Made by a program: the position numbers and the translations under genes. Below are positions 11,615-23,794 of a stretch of 64,000 nt of DNA, in pieces. The DNA is from Nymphaea colorata (taxonomy: Eukaryota; Streptophyta; Magnoliopsida; Nymphaeales; Nymphaeaceae): NCBI RefSeq assembly GCF_008831285.2, contig NC_045145.1:3512723-3576722 (forward strand), read 5' to 3'. The notes beneath the pieces were generated by a model. It did not search any database. It saw only the letters and a program-made list of their open reading frames with translations, and had not been told where the DNA came from. Numbering within the stretch: position 1 is the first letter of the stretch; the number at the start of each line of letters is the position of its first letter.

Positions 11615-12330
11615 GTGCATGAAATACATAATTCAGGAGATAATATTAAAATGATATTTGATCGATCAACTTTATGCACTGCAGACGACACAACATATGA
11701 AATATCTACATCATCGGATGGCAACAAACAAGAGATTGAGTCCCCGCATGAGGAAATGAATAATCTCGAAGAACATGCTCCTCCTATAGGAATGGACTTT
11801 TCTGCTCTATGAATGAAGTTTCATGTTGTATGAATGAAGTTAAAGAAGGAGGACACAACATACAATTTCTACAATTGTTATGCTTTTCACCACTGGTTCA
11901 TTGTAAGGAATGGTAGGATGAAGAGAAGCACACAAGATGTGGTTGTGAGAAGGTCATATGTTTGTTCGAAATAAAAATGGAAGAGATCAGTTTCATGTGT
12001 AACTAAGAACAACGGTTATGTTATCAATTTGAAGCTGAAAATGTGTCTTAATGCAAAATATTGTATTTGTGTAGTGATGATTGAACACAACCATTCATTG
12101 GCAGCTTCTCGCATGAACCATATGTTGAGGTTGCATCGCAAATTGTCATCATCGCAAGCTGTAATAAATGAGCTGGTTGATGGTGTAGATATACCACCAA
12201 CGAAAGAATATGACCCATTTGTTAAAGTAGATTGTGGTCCTGAGAATGTCCCATTCAGACACATGGACCATAAAAACCACTTGAGAAAAAAAGAGGACAA
12301 AATCGATGAAAGAAAGTGCTAATACTATGA
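11615..12330 (+). pseudogene. FAR1/FRS-like (MULE-derived) DNA-binding domain pseudogene
   Basis: Read across frames, the region gives PPIGMDFSAL, then FYNCYAFHHWFIVRNGR, RRSYVCS, CVVMIEHNHSLAASR, and a C-terminal stretch running to DHKNHLRKK. The order (P-x-x-GM-x-F, F-Y-x-x-Y-A, R-x-x-V-C-S, E-H-N-H) is that of the FAR1 zinc-binding domain, found in FAR1/FHY3 factors and Mutator-like transposases. Stops at 11810-11850 and frame changes near 11970-12010 break it. The catalytic transposase region is absent. It is a decayed fragment, from either a MULE or an FRS gene. Confidence 0.65.
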
Positions 12331-12339
12331 ACAAGACAA

Positions 12340-14370
12340 AAAACTAAAATGTTTTTTTATTGCTTAAAGGTGTATATTGGTCATAACGATATGCATATAC
12401 GGACTGACAAATTTTACCTTCATTGAATCTTCAAATCTTCTTTTAACGAATTTTTTTGGTTGCTTACAAAAGGTTTCTTTTTGTATTAATCATTTGCATT
12501 TTTTGTCTTTATTAGAATGACACATGAAATTTCATATATGGGGATAGCGTATATACTCTTGAACCTTAATTTATTTTTTGCCAACCAGAGGGTTCGACTT
12601 TGGACGTATGCAGCCATGGACGATTTCAAACTAACCTTTCGAGGTCTCTCTCAGTTTGTCCTAAAAAGTTATAGTGGTGAAAAACTTTTCGAGGGGTGTG
12701 TTGAACTTATTAGTTCTCCCTCTTTAAAATTTTGGGTCATCTCCTTCATCAATCCAATAAAGGATTGAACATTTGAGTTTCAAGTTGTTTGACAGTGGGG
12801 ACACTATGTAAGTGTTGCATGAATTTGCCCCAAAGATTGAGTCGGAATTATGAAAGGTTAGTTCTAACATTTCATGATTATATCTTAATATTTGTAATTG
12901 ATTCATAGGACACTCATAGAACTACTGTCTCTCTTGCCAAACGACCCCTAAAAAACTAGGCTTTCTAAGGTCAATTGATCAAAAAGACAAAATCTAGCAG
13001 CAAGCCAAGTCTTATTTTCAAACGGACCTGACATCCTTATCCACATGCAATCATTCTCAATTGAGGTGGAAGTGGAACCAGCAAAAACGTATAGAAAATT
13101 TCCATAGCCTCTACCTTATCAGCTCGATTCTGTTTCAATTCTTCATTCTTTGTCCATTTTGAAACAATTTAAACTCAAGGGTGAAGTCGACCAACTTGCA
13201 AGCTTGTCCAACCTCATCCCAATTCAAGTCAAGGATGTCAATGTATCTTATTGAATTGGATATAACCCTTTCTAAAAAATCTTATATATATAAAAAAATT
13301 AAGATCCTATTAAGAAATCAGATTGAATTCGAATTTAAGAAATTAGATCTGATTATATTCAGATTTGAATTCAAATTTAAAAAATTAGCTAAGCTGCATA
13401 TACCAAGCACGAGGAGTCTGTTTCAGTATATATAGGACTTTTACAAGGCGACAAGCAGGAGGATAACATGGGAGATCTTCACAACCTTCTTCTGCAACAT
13501 GTAAACATCCTCAACTAGAAAATTGTTTGAAAAAACATTTTCAAAATCAAATTGGTGAATATCCCATTTGAAGTGAGTAGCTAACGAGAGAACCATGCAT
13601 AGAGACTTGATGACGGGACTCGTAAAATCAACTCCAGCCTCTTTAGGATATCCATTGGCTACGAGTCATGCTTTCTGTCTCACAATAGTCTCGTCTGGTA
13701 TATTTCAATTTATAAACTCACTTTGAACTAAAAACATGAAACCGAATTTTGCTGAAGTGCATGAATTCTTTTGTCGATACCAAGTTGCTGATATATTGAT
13801 TGAAAGCCCTCGAGCGCAGTATGAGTAACACTGTTAAAATTTTGAAACTATAATTTAACTTCTCTTATAAAAAATTCTTGACTTTGTTCATGGGTAACTT
13901 CTCTTATAAAAAATTCTTGACTTTGTTCATGGGTAGGGCGTGAAGGAGACATGGTTTCAGTGGGAGTGGTGTTCAGATCAGAATGGTCGTGGCCGATGAT
14001 GGGAGAGAATAGTAGAGATGGAGGTGTTAAAAGAAGGTCTTTCCATATGGTTTAAAACCGTAGTGTTTATGTCTTTTTGTCATGTTGGGCAAATGAATAA
14101 GGACATATTTCATTATTGTTCCTTGGAACAGGTTAGGACATATGTTTCAATAGCAGTTGTTCCAATTATCATAACTAACAGACTTTTGAAAAAGAATGCC
14201 ACGTCCGAAAAGACGCGACACAAGTGCATATTATATTAAAGAAACCCGGATGCTTTCTCTCCTTCATTCTGCAGGTCCGTTACTATTACCAACCGATCTG
14301 CCAATGCGTTGGATATATCCAACTCTTGGATTGGACGTAAAAGTGTTTCGTCAAATGAAGGAGTTCCTTG
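12340..14370. other. Intergenic with duplicated segments
   Basis: I see no gene. Positions 12760-13620 recur inverted at 32230-33060, and 13020-13440 also resembles 16565-16960 in direct orientation. A 39-bp unit ending in TTGTTCATGGG is tandemly doubled at about 13856-13933. From about 14370 the sequence becomes the promoter shared with the gene at 39034. Confidence 0.6.
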
Positions 14371-14550
14371 ACTCTCAATCTTCAGAAAGAAGAGTTGAAA
14401 AAAAAGCAGAGCACTTGGTCAGAGGCGTGTTATCACACGCGTGCTTCGTTCAAAATTTTTTGCCCTTCTCTTCACAACGCAAGCGACGCGAAACTATCGA
14501 GTACCAACAAAGAAAGGTTCATCGGGACGCGTTGATGTCGACGCTCTGGA

Positions 14551-14558
14551 TATATAAA
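14551..14558 (+). promoter_or_regulatory. TATA box of the 14681 gene
   Basis: TATATAAA lies 130 bp before the start codon, followed by a CT-microsatellite leader (14623-14660). About 190 bp of upstream sequence ending in this box recurs inverted upstream of the gene at 39034, so promoter and gene were copied together. Confidence 0.7.
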
Positions 14559-14620
14559 GGAGGGAAGGCAGGACAATGAAGACCCATCAGAGCAACAAAG
14601 GTCCATCTCCTCCGATAGCA

Positions 14621-14659
<39 letters not shown>

Positions 14660-14680
14660 CTCTGAGCTTGCATCGCTAGC

Positions 14681-15410
14681 ATGGCAATGCGGTGCATCTT
14701 CATCGCTTTCTTGCTTTTATCTCTTCATCTCCGATCAACTCTAGCGGCCGCTTCTCCGGCTTCCTCCAACAAAATTTCTGCTTTATCACCAGGTATATAC
14801 CTTCTACATGTCCCGCCTCCCTTTTTTAAATCGTTGGTCTTTCTTGGTTGCTCCGCTGCTCTCAATCGAGCAGACTGAACCAACTGCCCTGTCTTGAAGC
14901 CGTAGCTGCTCGATTGCAGTCAGCACTCGTTTTAATAGAATGAGATAACAACACGGGATACTTTTACCACACCTGTTATTCGGCTTGTCCCGCTTATCCC
15001 AACAGAAATTAGGATAAGTTCGGCTGCGGTATTGTGCAGCTTCATATGATACAACACTGGTAGACATATAAAACGAAAAGTCTTGAGAACCGAATTTGCT
15101 GTATGCAGAATTAGTTATTAAGTTGTGCCGCACTTGCTCAGTTTCTGTGCAGGGCATGGATGTCACCACTGGAATAATCCAGGCAAATCCAAGGAAATTG
15201 GCAGGGGGAGGGGGAGGGAGAGGTGGAGGCGGGGGCGGAGGCAGAGGAGGAGGCGGAGGGAGGAGTGGCGGAGGGCGTGTCGTTCCCGGCACCGGAGCAT
15301 ATGGCAAGAGTTCTGCATCTCCAATGAATCACTGCTTGGGGATGACGACGCTCACAGTGTTGGCAACCAGCTTGATGATTATCCTTCCATTTAGGCCTTA
15401 TGATTTGTGA
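14681..15410 (+). CDS. Small secreted Gly-rich peptide, 126 aa (exons 14681-14792, 15142-15410)
   Basis: The family is not recognised. Exon 1 gives a signal peptide (MAMRCIFIAFLLLSLHL, likely cut near LAAASP) and ends in phase 1 at CAG|GTATAT. The acceptor AG at 15140-15141 keeps phase, and the total is 381 nt. Mature sequence: SVQGMDVTTGII and QANPRKL, then a tract of about 30 residues that is mostly Gly with scattered Arg. Next come TGAYGKSS, a Cys, and the hydrophobic segment GMTTLTVLATSLMIIL. Compared with the 39034 paralogue, one base is lost at the end. The old stop is skipped and PFRPYDL is added after the hydrophobic stretch, which would weaken any GPI-anchor signal. A second AG 11 nt downstream (exon from 15153) would switch the frame. 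Function unknown; secretion is inferred. Confidence 0.65.
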
Positions 15411-15829
15411 TATGTACAGGGACCGGTGCCAGTTCATGGTTCCATTGAAATGTTCGCCATCTGAATTTGAAACGTTCTACATGTGGTACAGTACCTTTTA
15501 GTGGAATTCGTCAATTCTTTCGCATATCTTTTCTTCAATCTCCATGATATTGAACATTGGAGATTGTGTGTAAAGGTGGTAGGTGCCGTGGATCACGGCA
15601 ATCCAATCTTTGTGTTGAGTTGTAAGATGATTAATTTTCATAAATATTCTGCCGAAAAAAATGTAGAAAGCGTGTAAGGAAACAATTTGAAAATAACAAG
15701 TTTAATTTCATTTAAATAGTTAAATATTGACATGCATGGGGCGCTCTTGAATCAGCGATGCAACGAAATATATCTATTTCCCAGTCAAATTAAATTATTA
15801 ATTAGCCGAATCAGGTGACTTTTGAGCCT

Positions 15830-16378
15830 TATTAATTTGCTTTTCGCCGTTAACATGCTTGACTTTGCACGTATGTCATCAATGTTTGATAGCCTGCTTG
15901 GGTGTTCAGAAGTGGTGGAGACATGTACTCTGGTGTGGGCAATTGCCCACAGCAACCCCACAAATTACTTTTATTTTTATTTTGCTGTCTTGGAATATCT
16001 TACTAATTATATACATTGGTGCCCCTCTAAGCATGAAACTTTTGAATTAATACCCTTCCAACCAAAATTTCTAACTCCACCACAGTCATAGTTTCGCAGC
16101 CATGGACTAGAGAGTGAGTTGCTTGCACCACAGGGCATCAAATGCACACCCTAAAAAAATAAGATAGAAGATAAGATATTTTGGTTTTTTTTTTAAATAC
16201 CATTTTTAATTTTTTAATTTTTTAATTCTTTTAGTACTATTTTTTGTTCTTATATTTTTTTTTACTGATTAAAGGTATTTTAGTCATTACAAACTCTGGT
16301 ACACCGAGGTGCATATAACCAGATTTTCATGAATGTGCTCTTTCTAACTTCTTGAGGTCTCTCCTAGTTTTGTCTTCA
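15830..16378. other. Intergenic, 3' flank of the 14681 gene
   Basis: No gene is supported. A patch at 15730-15840 recurs inverted at 33090-33200. The rest is AT-rich, with T-runs near 16180-16260. Confidence 0.5.
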
Positions 16379-16386
16379 GCAACATC

Positions 16387-16564
16387 CAGGGGCGGAGCTA
16401 TGGGGGCACATGGGCCTCGGCTCCACTTCAAAATTAAAAAAAAAATTACATGTAAATTTTAAAAAAGTTTAGTTGTCCTATATAAAAATTTTGAAAAAAG
16501 ATATTTCGGCCCATGTCAAAATTTAAAAACTTTAATTAAATTAAAAAAATTTTGCTATGCCTTG
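16387..16564. mobile_element. hAT-type MITE, CAGGGGCGGAGC family, member 1
   Basis: A 178-bp element begins CAGGGGCGGAGC; its right end read inverted starts CAAGGCATAGC. It is flanked by a perfect 8-bp target duplication GCAACATC (16379-16386, 16565-16572). The related sequence near 13030 lacks the insert and reads straight through, so a natural empty site is present in the window. Confidence 0.85.
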
Positions 16565-17392
16565 GCAACATCTTTATCCACATGCAGTCGTTCTCAATTC
16601 AAGTGGTCTATGTGGAACCAACGAAAAATATTTATGGAAATTTTCTGTGGCCTCTACGTTATCAGCTCAATTCCTTCTCAATTATTCATTCTCTCTCCGT
16701 TTTGAAACAACCTGAAGTCAAAATTGCCTCCTTGCTGTCGTTCAAATTAAGGGTGAAGTCAATCGACTTGCAAGCTGGTCCTAGGCTAATCAAAGTCCAA
16801 GTCATTGATGTTGATATATCTCATTTGGATTGAATATAGATTGTTCGTAAACTTCGGATGTCAGAAAAAAATTTAATATGCGATTAAAAAATCAAATCGA
16901 ATTTGGATTTAAGAAATTAAATCTGATCATATTCGGCTTGAACTCAAATACACATAAATATCTGATCATAATCGGATTCGGATTGAATTTAGTTTTACGT
17001 AATCACATATGAGTATTTTACGAGCCAATCTGAGTCTTGTCGCAACCATGCTCAGCTTAAGGTGCTATGTAATCCTCCTCCTTTGGATTGGTCACTCAGT
17101 CACCGTACTACTATATTTGTGCAAGAAAACTTACTTAATTTCTTTGAATTGGTCTTAATTAATATATCCACAATACTTTTGGCTTTACCAGCACAAGCAT
17201 TATCAATCGTTATGTTTCGTAAGTTGATTGTTTCGTCTAATTGAATCCCCAAATTCACGCTTGTCATTCGATTTGAACAAATCTGACCGCACCCATCCAA
17301 CCCAATTTGTAAAAAAATAACCTATTTCAAAAGTCAGACGATCACTAGAGGTCCCATATAATGGATAACAAAGTTTTAGCGCACAAGATCTA

Positions 17393-17760
17393 GGGATGTC
17401 AACAGATCGGATATGCCCTTAGTCTTTTCAGATATTTACATATTCTGATTCAAATACAAATGAAGAAAATTTATATCTGAATTCGTATCAAAAATCTGAT
17501 TGTACAGTTTGAATCCAATTTGAATCTAATTTTTATATTCATTTCAGAATTTGAATTTTGAACTGAATTTTGCTAATTTTCAAAATATAAGAGCATTAGA
17601 TATAGGTTATTGTTTTAAAATAAATCTGATTGGATATTTATGTATATCCGAATCTGGATAACCAACCAGATGTCCTTTTTTTTTAAGTCTCAATCTCAGG
17701 ATATTAAATATTTTTCCATTTCGGTCAGATATCCATTCAAATAGGATATATTAACATCCC
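17393..17760. mobile_element. hAT-type MITE, GGGATGTCAA family
   Basis: A 368-bp AT-rich element has inverted ends GGGATGTCAA and TTAACATCCC. Its flanks AAGATCTA (17385-17392) and AAGATCAT (17761-17768) agree in six of eight bases, as expected of an aged 8-bp target duplication. There is no coding content. Confidence 0.65.
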
Positions 17761-17949
17761 AAGATCATCCCTTATATTCTAAGCCCTCCATTCATCACAT
17801 ATTCTTCTCAAATAAGAAGATGGGGATCGTATGTAAAGGGGAATACATGGTTCATACATATCTGTCTAAAAACCGAATGGTCCAGTCATATCTCTTGTAT
17901 CCTTTTAAGTAGAACACACATGAAATGGATTACAACACAAAGATGGCAT

Positions 17950-18132
17950 CAGGGGCGGAGGCAGGGGGGCCGCCTAGGCCATGGCCTTACCTCAGCTAAT
18001 TGAAAAAAAAAATTACATTAAAAGAATTGAAAATTTTTAGTTGCATAATGTATTTTTTAGATTCGGATTTAGTTTGGTCCTACTTGAATAAGTTTTGGCC
18101 CGCCCCTAAAAAAAATTTCCGCTCCACCCTTG
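17950..18132. mobile_element. hAT-type MITE, CAGGGGCGGAGC family, member 2
   Basis: A 183-bp element has ends CAGGGGCGGAGGC and, inverted, CAAGGGTGGAGCGG. The flanking octamers GATGGCAT (17942-17949) and GATGACAT (18133-18140) differ at one base. It belongs with the elements at 16387 and 31543. Confidence 0.8.
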
Positions 18133-18720
18133 GATGACATCTATTGCTTAATGTAACTGGTGACTCCGATTTGCTGTGATTATGCATGGTTGTAGTTATC
18201 TCTAACAAGCCCTGCCTCCAATGATGCATTACATTTCGTATTATTTTATTGAGGAAATCTCTGGTTGCCTCTGTGTCCAAATCGTTGGAGGCAACTTGGT
18301 GATTTATTATATATAATAAATGTCTGTGTTTTCAATGGAATCGATTACAGTTTCCTTCTAGCAAGAAGTGTGAAGCGTTAGAGAAAGATCCCTGAAAATC
18401 AGGGATCCCAATCACTTGCCCTGCATGCACAGAATGAAGAGAAGGAAGAATAAGATAACCAAATCTGTCAAACCAGAACTTCGGCCACTAGCAGATCTGC
18501 TTGTCAAAGGTTCTTTTCCACTCATGATTTTCTATTGCAACAAAAACCATTAAAGTTTATCATACAAAAACTTTATATCCAACTCACCGGAGACAAATAA
18601 TATAGAAAATTCATATTCAATTTCTTTCTTCGTGCCCAATTCATAAAACCCACGTACGATCAGATCTATCAAAGGCAGATCCGAAAAGGACTAACGATGC
18701 GCAAGCTTCAACCGCCCCAC

Positions 18721-18728
18721 TATATGTA
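18721..18728 (+). promoter_or_regulatory. TATA box of the 18861 gene
   Basis: TATATGTA lies 140 bp before the start codon. A CT-rich leader (18818-18841) follows, the same layout as the 14681 gene. Confidence 0.55.
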
Positions 18729-18860
18729 GACTGCAATTATACGTCGGCAACAAATCCACGCTTAAATCGAAAAATTCTAAGAAATCTCCACAAAGCTATC
18801 ACCTCTCCTTCCCTGCTTCCCTCTCTCTCTCTCCCTCTCTCAAAACACGCACTGCCATCC

Positions 18861-19377
18861 ATGGCAATAACCCGACGCGCCTTCAACACTTTCTTGGTCT
18901 CCTTTCTTCTTCTCCAACTTGCTCTTGCAGCAGCGACACCAGCGTCCTCCCGCAAAATCTCTGCTTTCCCACTTGGTACGCTTCTCATACCCAGCTTGCC
19001 ATCTCAATTTGGTACTTTATTTCCGTTCTCTGTTTGCCTCAATTGAGCTGCAGAATTGTTTGCACAGCGATTAGAAGTTTACTGCATTTATTGTTTCCTG
19101 TATAGAACTCACGAGCTAATTGATTAAATGTGATGGATCAGCATCTTTGCAGGGTTCAGAGAGTGGTGTTACTGGAATTGCAGAAGTAAAACGAAGGAAT
19201 TTAAAAGGTGGTGGTGGTGGTCGTGGTGGTGCCATGGGCATTGGCAGCAGAGGTTTCAGGGGTGGAGGCATTGGTTATCATGCCAGGAGCGCTGCTGTTG
19301 CGCTTGATCACAGTTTGAGGACGACGACGTCTGCAGTCTCAGTGTCCAGCTTGATCATAATTGTCTTTCTGGTGTAG
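18861..19377 (+). CDS. Small secreted Gly-rich peptide, 116 aa (exons 18861-18975, 19142-19377)
   Basis: This is an unrecognised family member with an intact frame (351 nt spliced). Exon 1 encodes a basic start MAITRRAFNTFLVS, a hydrophobic core and LALAAATPASS, a likely signal-peptidase site. It ends in phase 1 at CTTG|GTACGC. Exon 2 is joined at the AG of 19140-19141. It gives SLQGSESGVTGIAEVKRRNL, then KGGGGGRGG, a second Gly/Arg block with GSRGFRGGGIGYH, and a hydrophobic end SAVSVSSLIIIVFLV. The tail could be a GPI-attachment signal or a membrane anchor; this is inference. A second AG 11 nt later would shift the frame into an early stop. Its duplicate at 107-346 is frameshifted, so this copy is the one likely to be functional. 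Confidence 0.65.
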
Positions 19378-20526
19378 GAAGGAACTTGGCCTTTTGATAA
19401 TCTTGTGATGTACCCATGGTTCCATGGAGATGAGATCGCCATCTGAATTTGCGACACTATGATATGGACAATCCGTTTATTAACCTTGCAACAACGACCA
19501 ATCAAGAAGCGCACGTAACAGGCTGGAGCAAATTAAAACATCAGTTATATTACCTCAGGTGAGCATCAGATTTACAAAAAAGTTAAAATTTCGAAGTTCA
19601 GAAAAATGGGTAGATCTTAAACAACATTTTCCACTGCGTGCAGAAAAAAATAATTCCAGCAATCCTGCATGATAAACCTGTGAATTATGATACACTTCAG
19701 TTCAATCTGATAGAACACCCTTTTGCGGATTTACTTTGATATACGAAGAACTTTAGTTGCTGGCCCGGTGTCATGCTTCTGGATAGCAATTATACTGTCC
19801 ATGTGCAAGACTGAATAACGTTCATAATCAATATGCTCCGCCAATCAAATTAACTTCACCTGTCGAGCAAGGTAAGGAAGCAGCAAAGCGAACTCTTGCA
19901 ACAGCAGAAATGGATCAGGAGAAACAAAAGGAAGATAGACAAGTATCCAGCGCTTGAAAACCCATCTGATATACGAACATATGTAGGACTTGTTCTGAGA
20001 AGGAAAAGTACAATTGTAACCATTTGAAAAAAAGTGCTAAGAAAACTACGGAAAATTGAAAGAGTCGCCCAGATCATGGTTTGATCTATTGTGATGAACG
20101 GTTGAAAGGAAACAAGTAATATGCATTTTTATCATGTAGCGTTAGTTTGACGGACCTTATGAGTGAACTGAGTGATTTTTGGTTAGCCAGAATCACCATT
20201 CACTCACTCCAACAGCCCAAGCACAAGTAATTGTTTAATGTCAAGTCACACCACCTCCATAAACATCAACAAATTTTAACTCTTTGGTCACAGCTTACAA
20301 AGAATCCACAAGCTACCATCGCAGCAGTATATATGCAAGCCGGAAAGATGTAATTCTCAAGCAACAAGTGTTTGTGCATGCCACAACCATGGGCTAATGC
20401 AGCTCATAGACGAAGCACAAATCCCACCAATAAAGCTAAAACATAATGACCAAAACAACCAGCAAATAAAGTTAGTGTCAGTAGCTCACCAATAAACGCA
20501 TTTGCAAGTAGCTGCTCATAAATTAA

Positions 20527-20667
20527 CTGCAAATATACTAGCAAACTACCTAATATAGTCACCATCAATGTTCTCTGCAATGCAATCCAGAAGATATAAT
20601 GTAGGTAACTTCTGTTCTTTACAATGCTAATCCAACATAACGTTATGATTGCGGCTAGCAGATGACG
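20527..20667 (-). pseudogene. PCF11-like CID-domain fragment (second copy)
   Basis: The motif KEQKLPTLYLLDCIAENI with flanking in-frame stops is the same as at 1500-1640. Preservation of the same stops in both copies shows that the fragment was already non-coding when the segment duplicated. It sits on the same strand as the CDC20-like remnant about 1.4 kb away. Confidence 0.5.
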
Positions 20668-22079
20668 CAGTTGACATAAGGGCAGCAACACTAGTCAAAA
20701 AACCTGTTAAAGAGTGAAAAGGTTTCTCTCTGAGGCAAAGACCTTTGGACCTTTGGTGATCCTTCAACAACCAGCAAAGAGAGAGGAGGCCTTCAGGGAG
20801 CCTTGTCAAGTCCACAGAAGACAGATTGGTGAAAAGCTCTTCTATTTGGTTTCTTTTTGCAAAGATACTATCAATCGCTCCACATGCACTGAACTGCATT
20901 CTCACCATAGCCAGACCCAACGACCCATATTATGCGGGATTTGGCACTAACACTCCAGCTAAAAATGCTAAATCCCTATTTTCTAGCGTGTATAGTGTCT
21001 GAAAAGAACAATGACGTGCCTACTGGTGAAGTTGTGCCAATTAGAACCATCGGCATCAATTCTTCAACTTTAAATTGTGCAGTAGCTATTTGAGTAGTGT
21101 AGGAAGATACAAAAATTGCCTGATAAGGTAGCATAGGTTAATAAGGAACAGGAATCAACATTCAGTACTAATCCATTTGGATGGGAGTCCGTTCTATTAA
21201 CAAAATAAATGTAAAAATGAGCACTGCACAACTCTCGTACCCAAAAGCTCATCAGCATATCATGAACCTAGCTAAACACCTGCAACGAACTTAAGGATAA
21301 AACAACAATCAACAACCACAAGGAAGGACTCACTTAGGCTGCTTCCTTCCAACAGGAAAAACAAGAGGGCATTTCAGGCTTTCAGCCTAACCAAGTGTCC
21401 TGTCAAGCTGTTGAAAGAGAGGTCCCTACAAAAGTTATGTGGTGAAATAAACTTACTGCAAAACAAGTCTAGAAGGCACAACAAGGCTGCAAAATAAGAT
21501 TGACAGCATGAAACAAATAAACCCAAATGTGCTGAAATAACAGAAACAAAATGTATTGATAGGCAAAATGTACAGAAATAACACAAAGAAAAACTTGACT
21601 ATCTGAGAGAATATATGCTAGACATGTTATAAAAATACCGGATCAACCACATTTAATGTGGCGATTGATATCATGAAACTAAATACCTAAACATTGAATT
21701 AGAGCAGTGAACATCTAAAAGAGATACCTAAGCATGTTACGGAACTACAAAATATGCATTTGAAGTCACTAAGCATGACAATAACAAATAAAAAATTTGG
21801 AAAAGAAGACACACAAAACTAAGTCAGGTGATATAGGATTGCTGCTGATGCAATTCAAATCAACCTGAATCTACTGAATCTGGAACTGGTTTTGATAATG
21901 CAGGCTTCCACAAAAAGAACAGTCCTTTGGCTTCTCTCTTCAGAAATTTTAGCGCCTACTTCAATAGTTATTTCATCAATAAAAAGAGAGGTAACAACAA
22001 AAGCCCAAGAGAAATTACAAACAGGAAACCACATTGCAATACGCAGCCACTGTGTTCTAGCACAGCGGTTTGCTGCCGC

Positions 22080-23330
22080 TGCTCGATCATATGGCAGTAG
22101 GACATCATCTGCACCAATGGCTAATTGCCAGCTTGAAATCGACCAGTTCAGTCCACAAACTTCTTAGTCATGGGCACCATATTTGCCAATTAAAGATTAA
22201 ACTATCTCTTCTACCACTTGCCAGAATATGAATATTGCAAGCAAGTGAGCCAACTCTTGACTGATGACCACGGAGAGTTCTCAACTGCAGAAGACATGAA
22301 AAGGGATACAAGATTTCAGTAAAGAACACAAGCTAGTTACGCCTCCTCCTTCCAAAACTCTTCGTTCACAAAAAGCGAGTCCTGAACTCTAAGCCAAGAA
22401 TTATTCTTATTAACCAACCAACCAAAAGTAAAACTTCATTCGTAAAAAATATCCACGGGAACCAGTTGTTTGAAATCCACATGATAGAAGCAAAAAGGTC
22501 CCTGAATCCTCTACTTTTTTTTTGTGCTGTTTTTTTCTCAATGGAGAACTCAAAATACCCTTGCTTACTAGCAGAACACCACATCGAAAACCCGGAGGAG
22601 GCGTCAAGGCAAGAGGCAAACCTGTTTAGCTGCTGATGCATACCACGATTGAACTGCTTAATTGTTGAGACCAATAGCAAAATGCCGGCATGAGGAGCCC
22701 AACTGGCGCTTATAAATAGCCATTCTGGACATCAACTTAGATGCGGTCCCATCTGATGCATTCCAGATAAATATGGAATGCCCAAAAGCAATTGTTACAA
22801 TGTTGCTGCTGCTCCAGTCGAGAAGATTTAGACAGAAATCATCCAGAAGGTCGGTGCATCGAGAGTTCTTTCTACAGTCTGAGCAACTAAAACGAGGTAG
22901 GCCATCACCACTCCAAAAGGGAAATAATGGAACGAAAAAATGGCCCAAAACTCAATTAACCAAGAATGAACTACGTTAACATATATTGAAAGTTGAAACA
23001 AAGGCTAACCGCATCGAGAATGCGTCTGGGAGGCTTCACGGAGCTAAAATTGCTGTGGAGACCAACACCAGACTTCCTTCAAGAGGGTCTTCACTGATTC
23101 CGAAGATATGCTTCTAAAAGAAAGGATCCTGGTGTGGTTCTTCAGACATGGCTCCGTAAGACGCCTTTGATATGCTTCTTGGGATGGACAACTAATGACC
23201 AATGGCTTCTGCGTCTTTGAATCCTCCATTAAGTACCGAGAAAGTAGAGGTCCAGGGCACCTCTGTTCGGAATGAACCTGCCAGAATGAACACAGCAAAT
23301 CTATTTAGACTTCTCAGTCGAGGTTGTTGC
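22080..23330 (-). pseudogene. CDC20-like WD40 pseudogene, second copy
   Basis: The same CDC20 blocks appear on the minus strand as in the first copy: GRFIPNRGALDLYFL, SQEAYQRRLTEPCLKNHTR, LLDDFCLNLLDWSSSNIV, FAIGLNN and EVCGLNWSISSWQLAIG. It shares the frame break after RFIPNRGA and the lost base at the LDAP motif with 3030-4240. The IWD of the WD repeat has additionally decayed to PYD. It is a non-functional relic of an APC/C activator gene. Confidence 0.7.
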
Positions 23331-23794
23331 ATTTTGGGAGAAAAACAACATTGAGAAAGGAAAATGAAAGGACGAAGACGACAGAGATTCCAGTTTTTCT
23401 CAACATTGCATGGAAATTGGGAAAACGAGACATAACCAAAGGAGAATCCCAGAATCCTGGTTGTACTGAAATTTATGTGAATATTACAGGAAATCAGGAG
23501 AAGCTAGCGTTGAAATCTACGAAGAGAAAAACAAGCACATTCAGGAAAACGGGAAACCTTGTGGAGAATTCCCCAAACAAACCGGAGAAATTCCTTCAGT
23601 TCTGGACCAAACAACGTTATTGGCCCATGAACAAATGTAACTCAAACAAAAGAAGGAAAAGAACCGAAATCACCACGAACGGAGACAATCTGAAAGCACA
23701 AATTAGAACGGGCAGAAGTCAGGCAGATTATCGCACGTATTGCCTCCACGGCGGATTTCTGGGAGCCAGTCGCTGTTCAAGAATTGGGCGCTTA

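Noticed and set aside
15125-15394. Arg-rich frame over exon 2 of the 14681 gene
   Set aside because: The Gly frame, not this one, is conserved in the 18861 and 39034 genes; reported only as a possible alternative-acceptor product.
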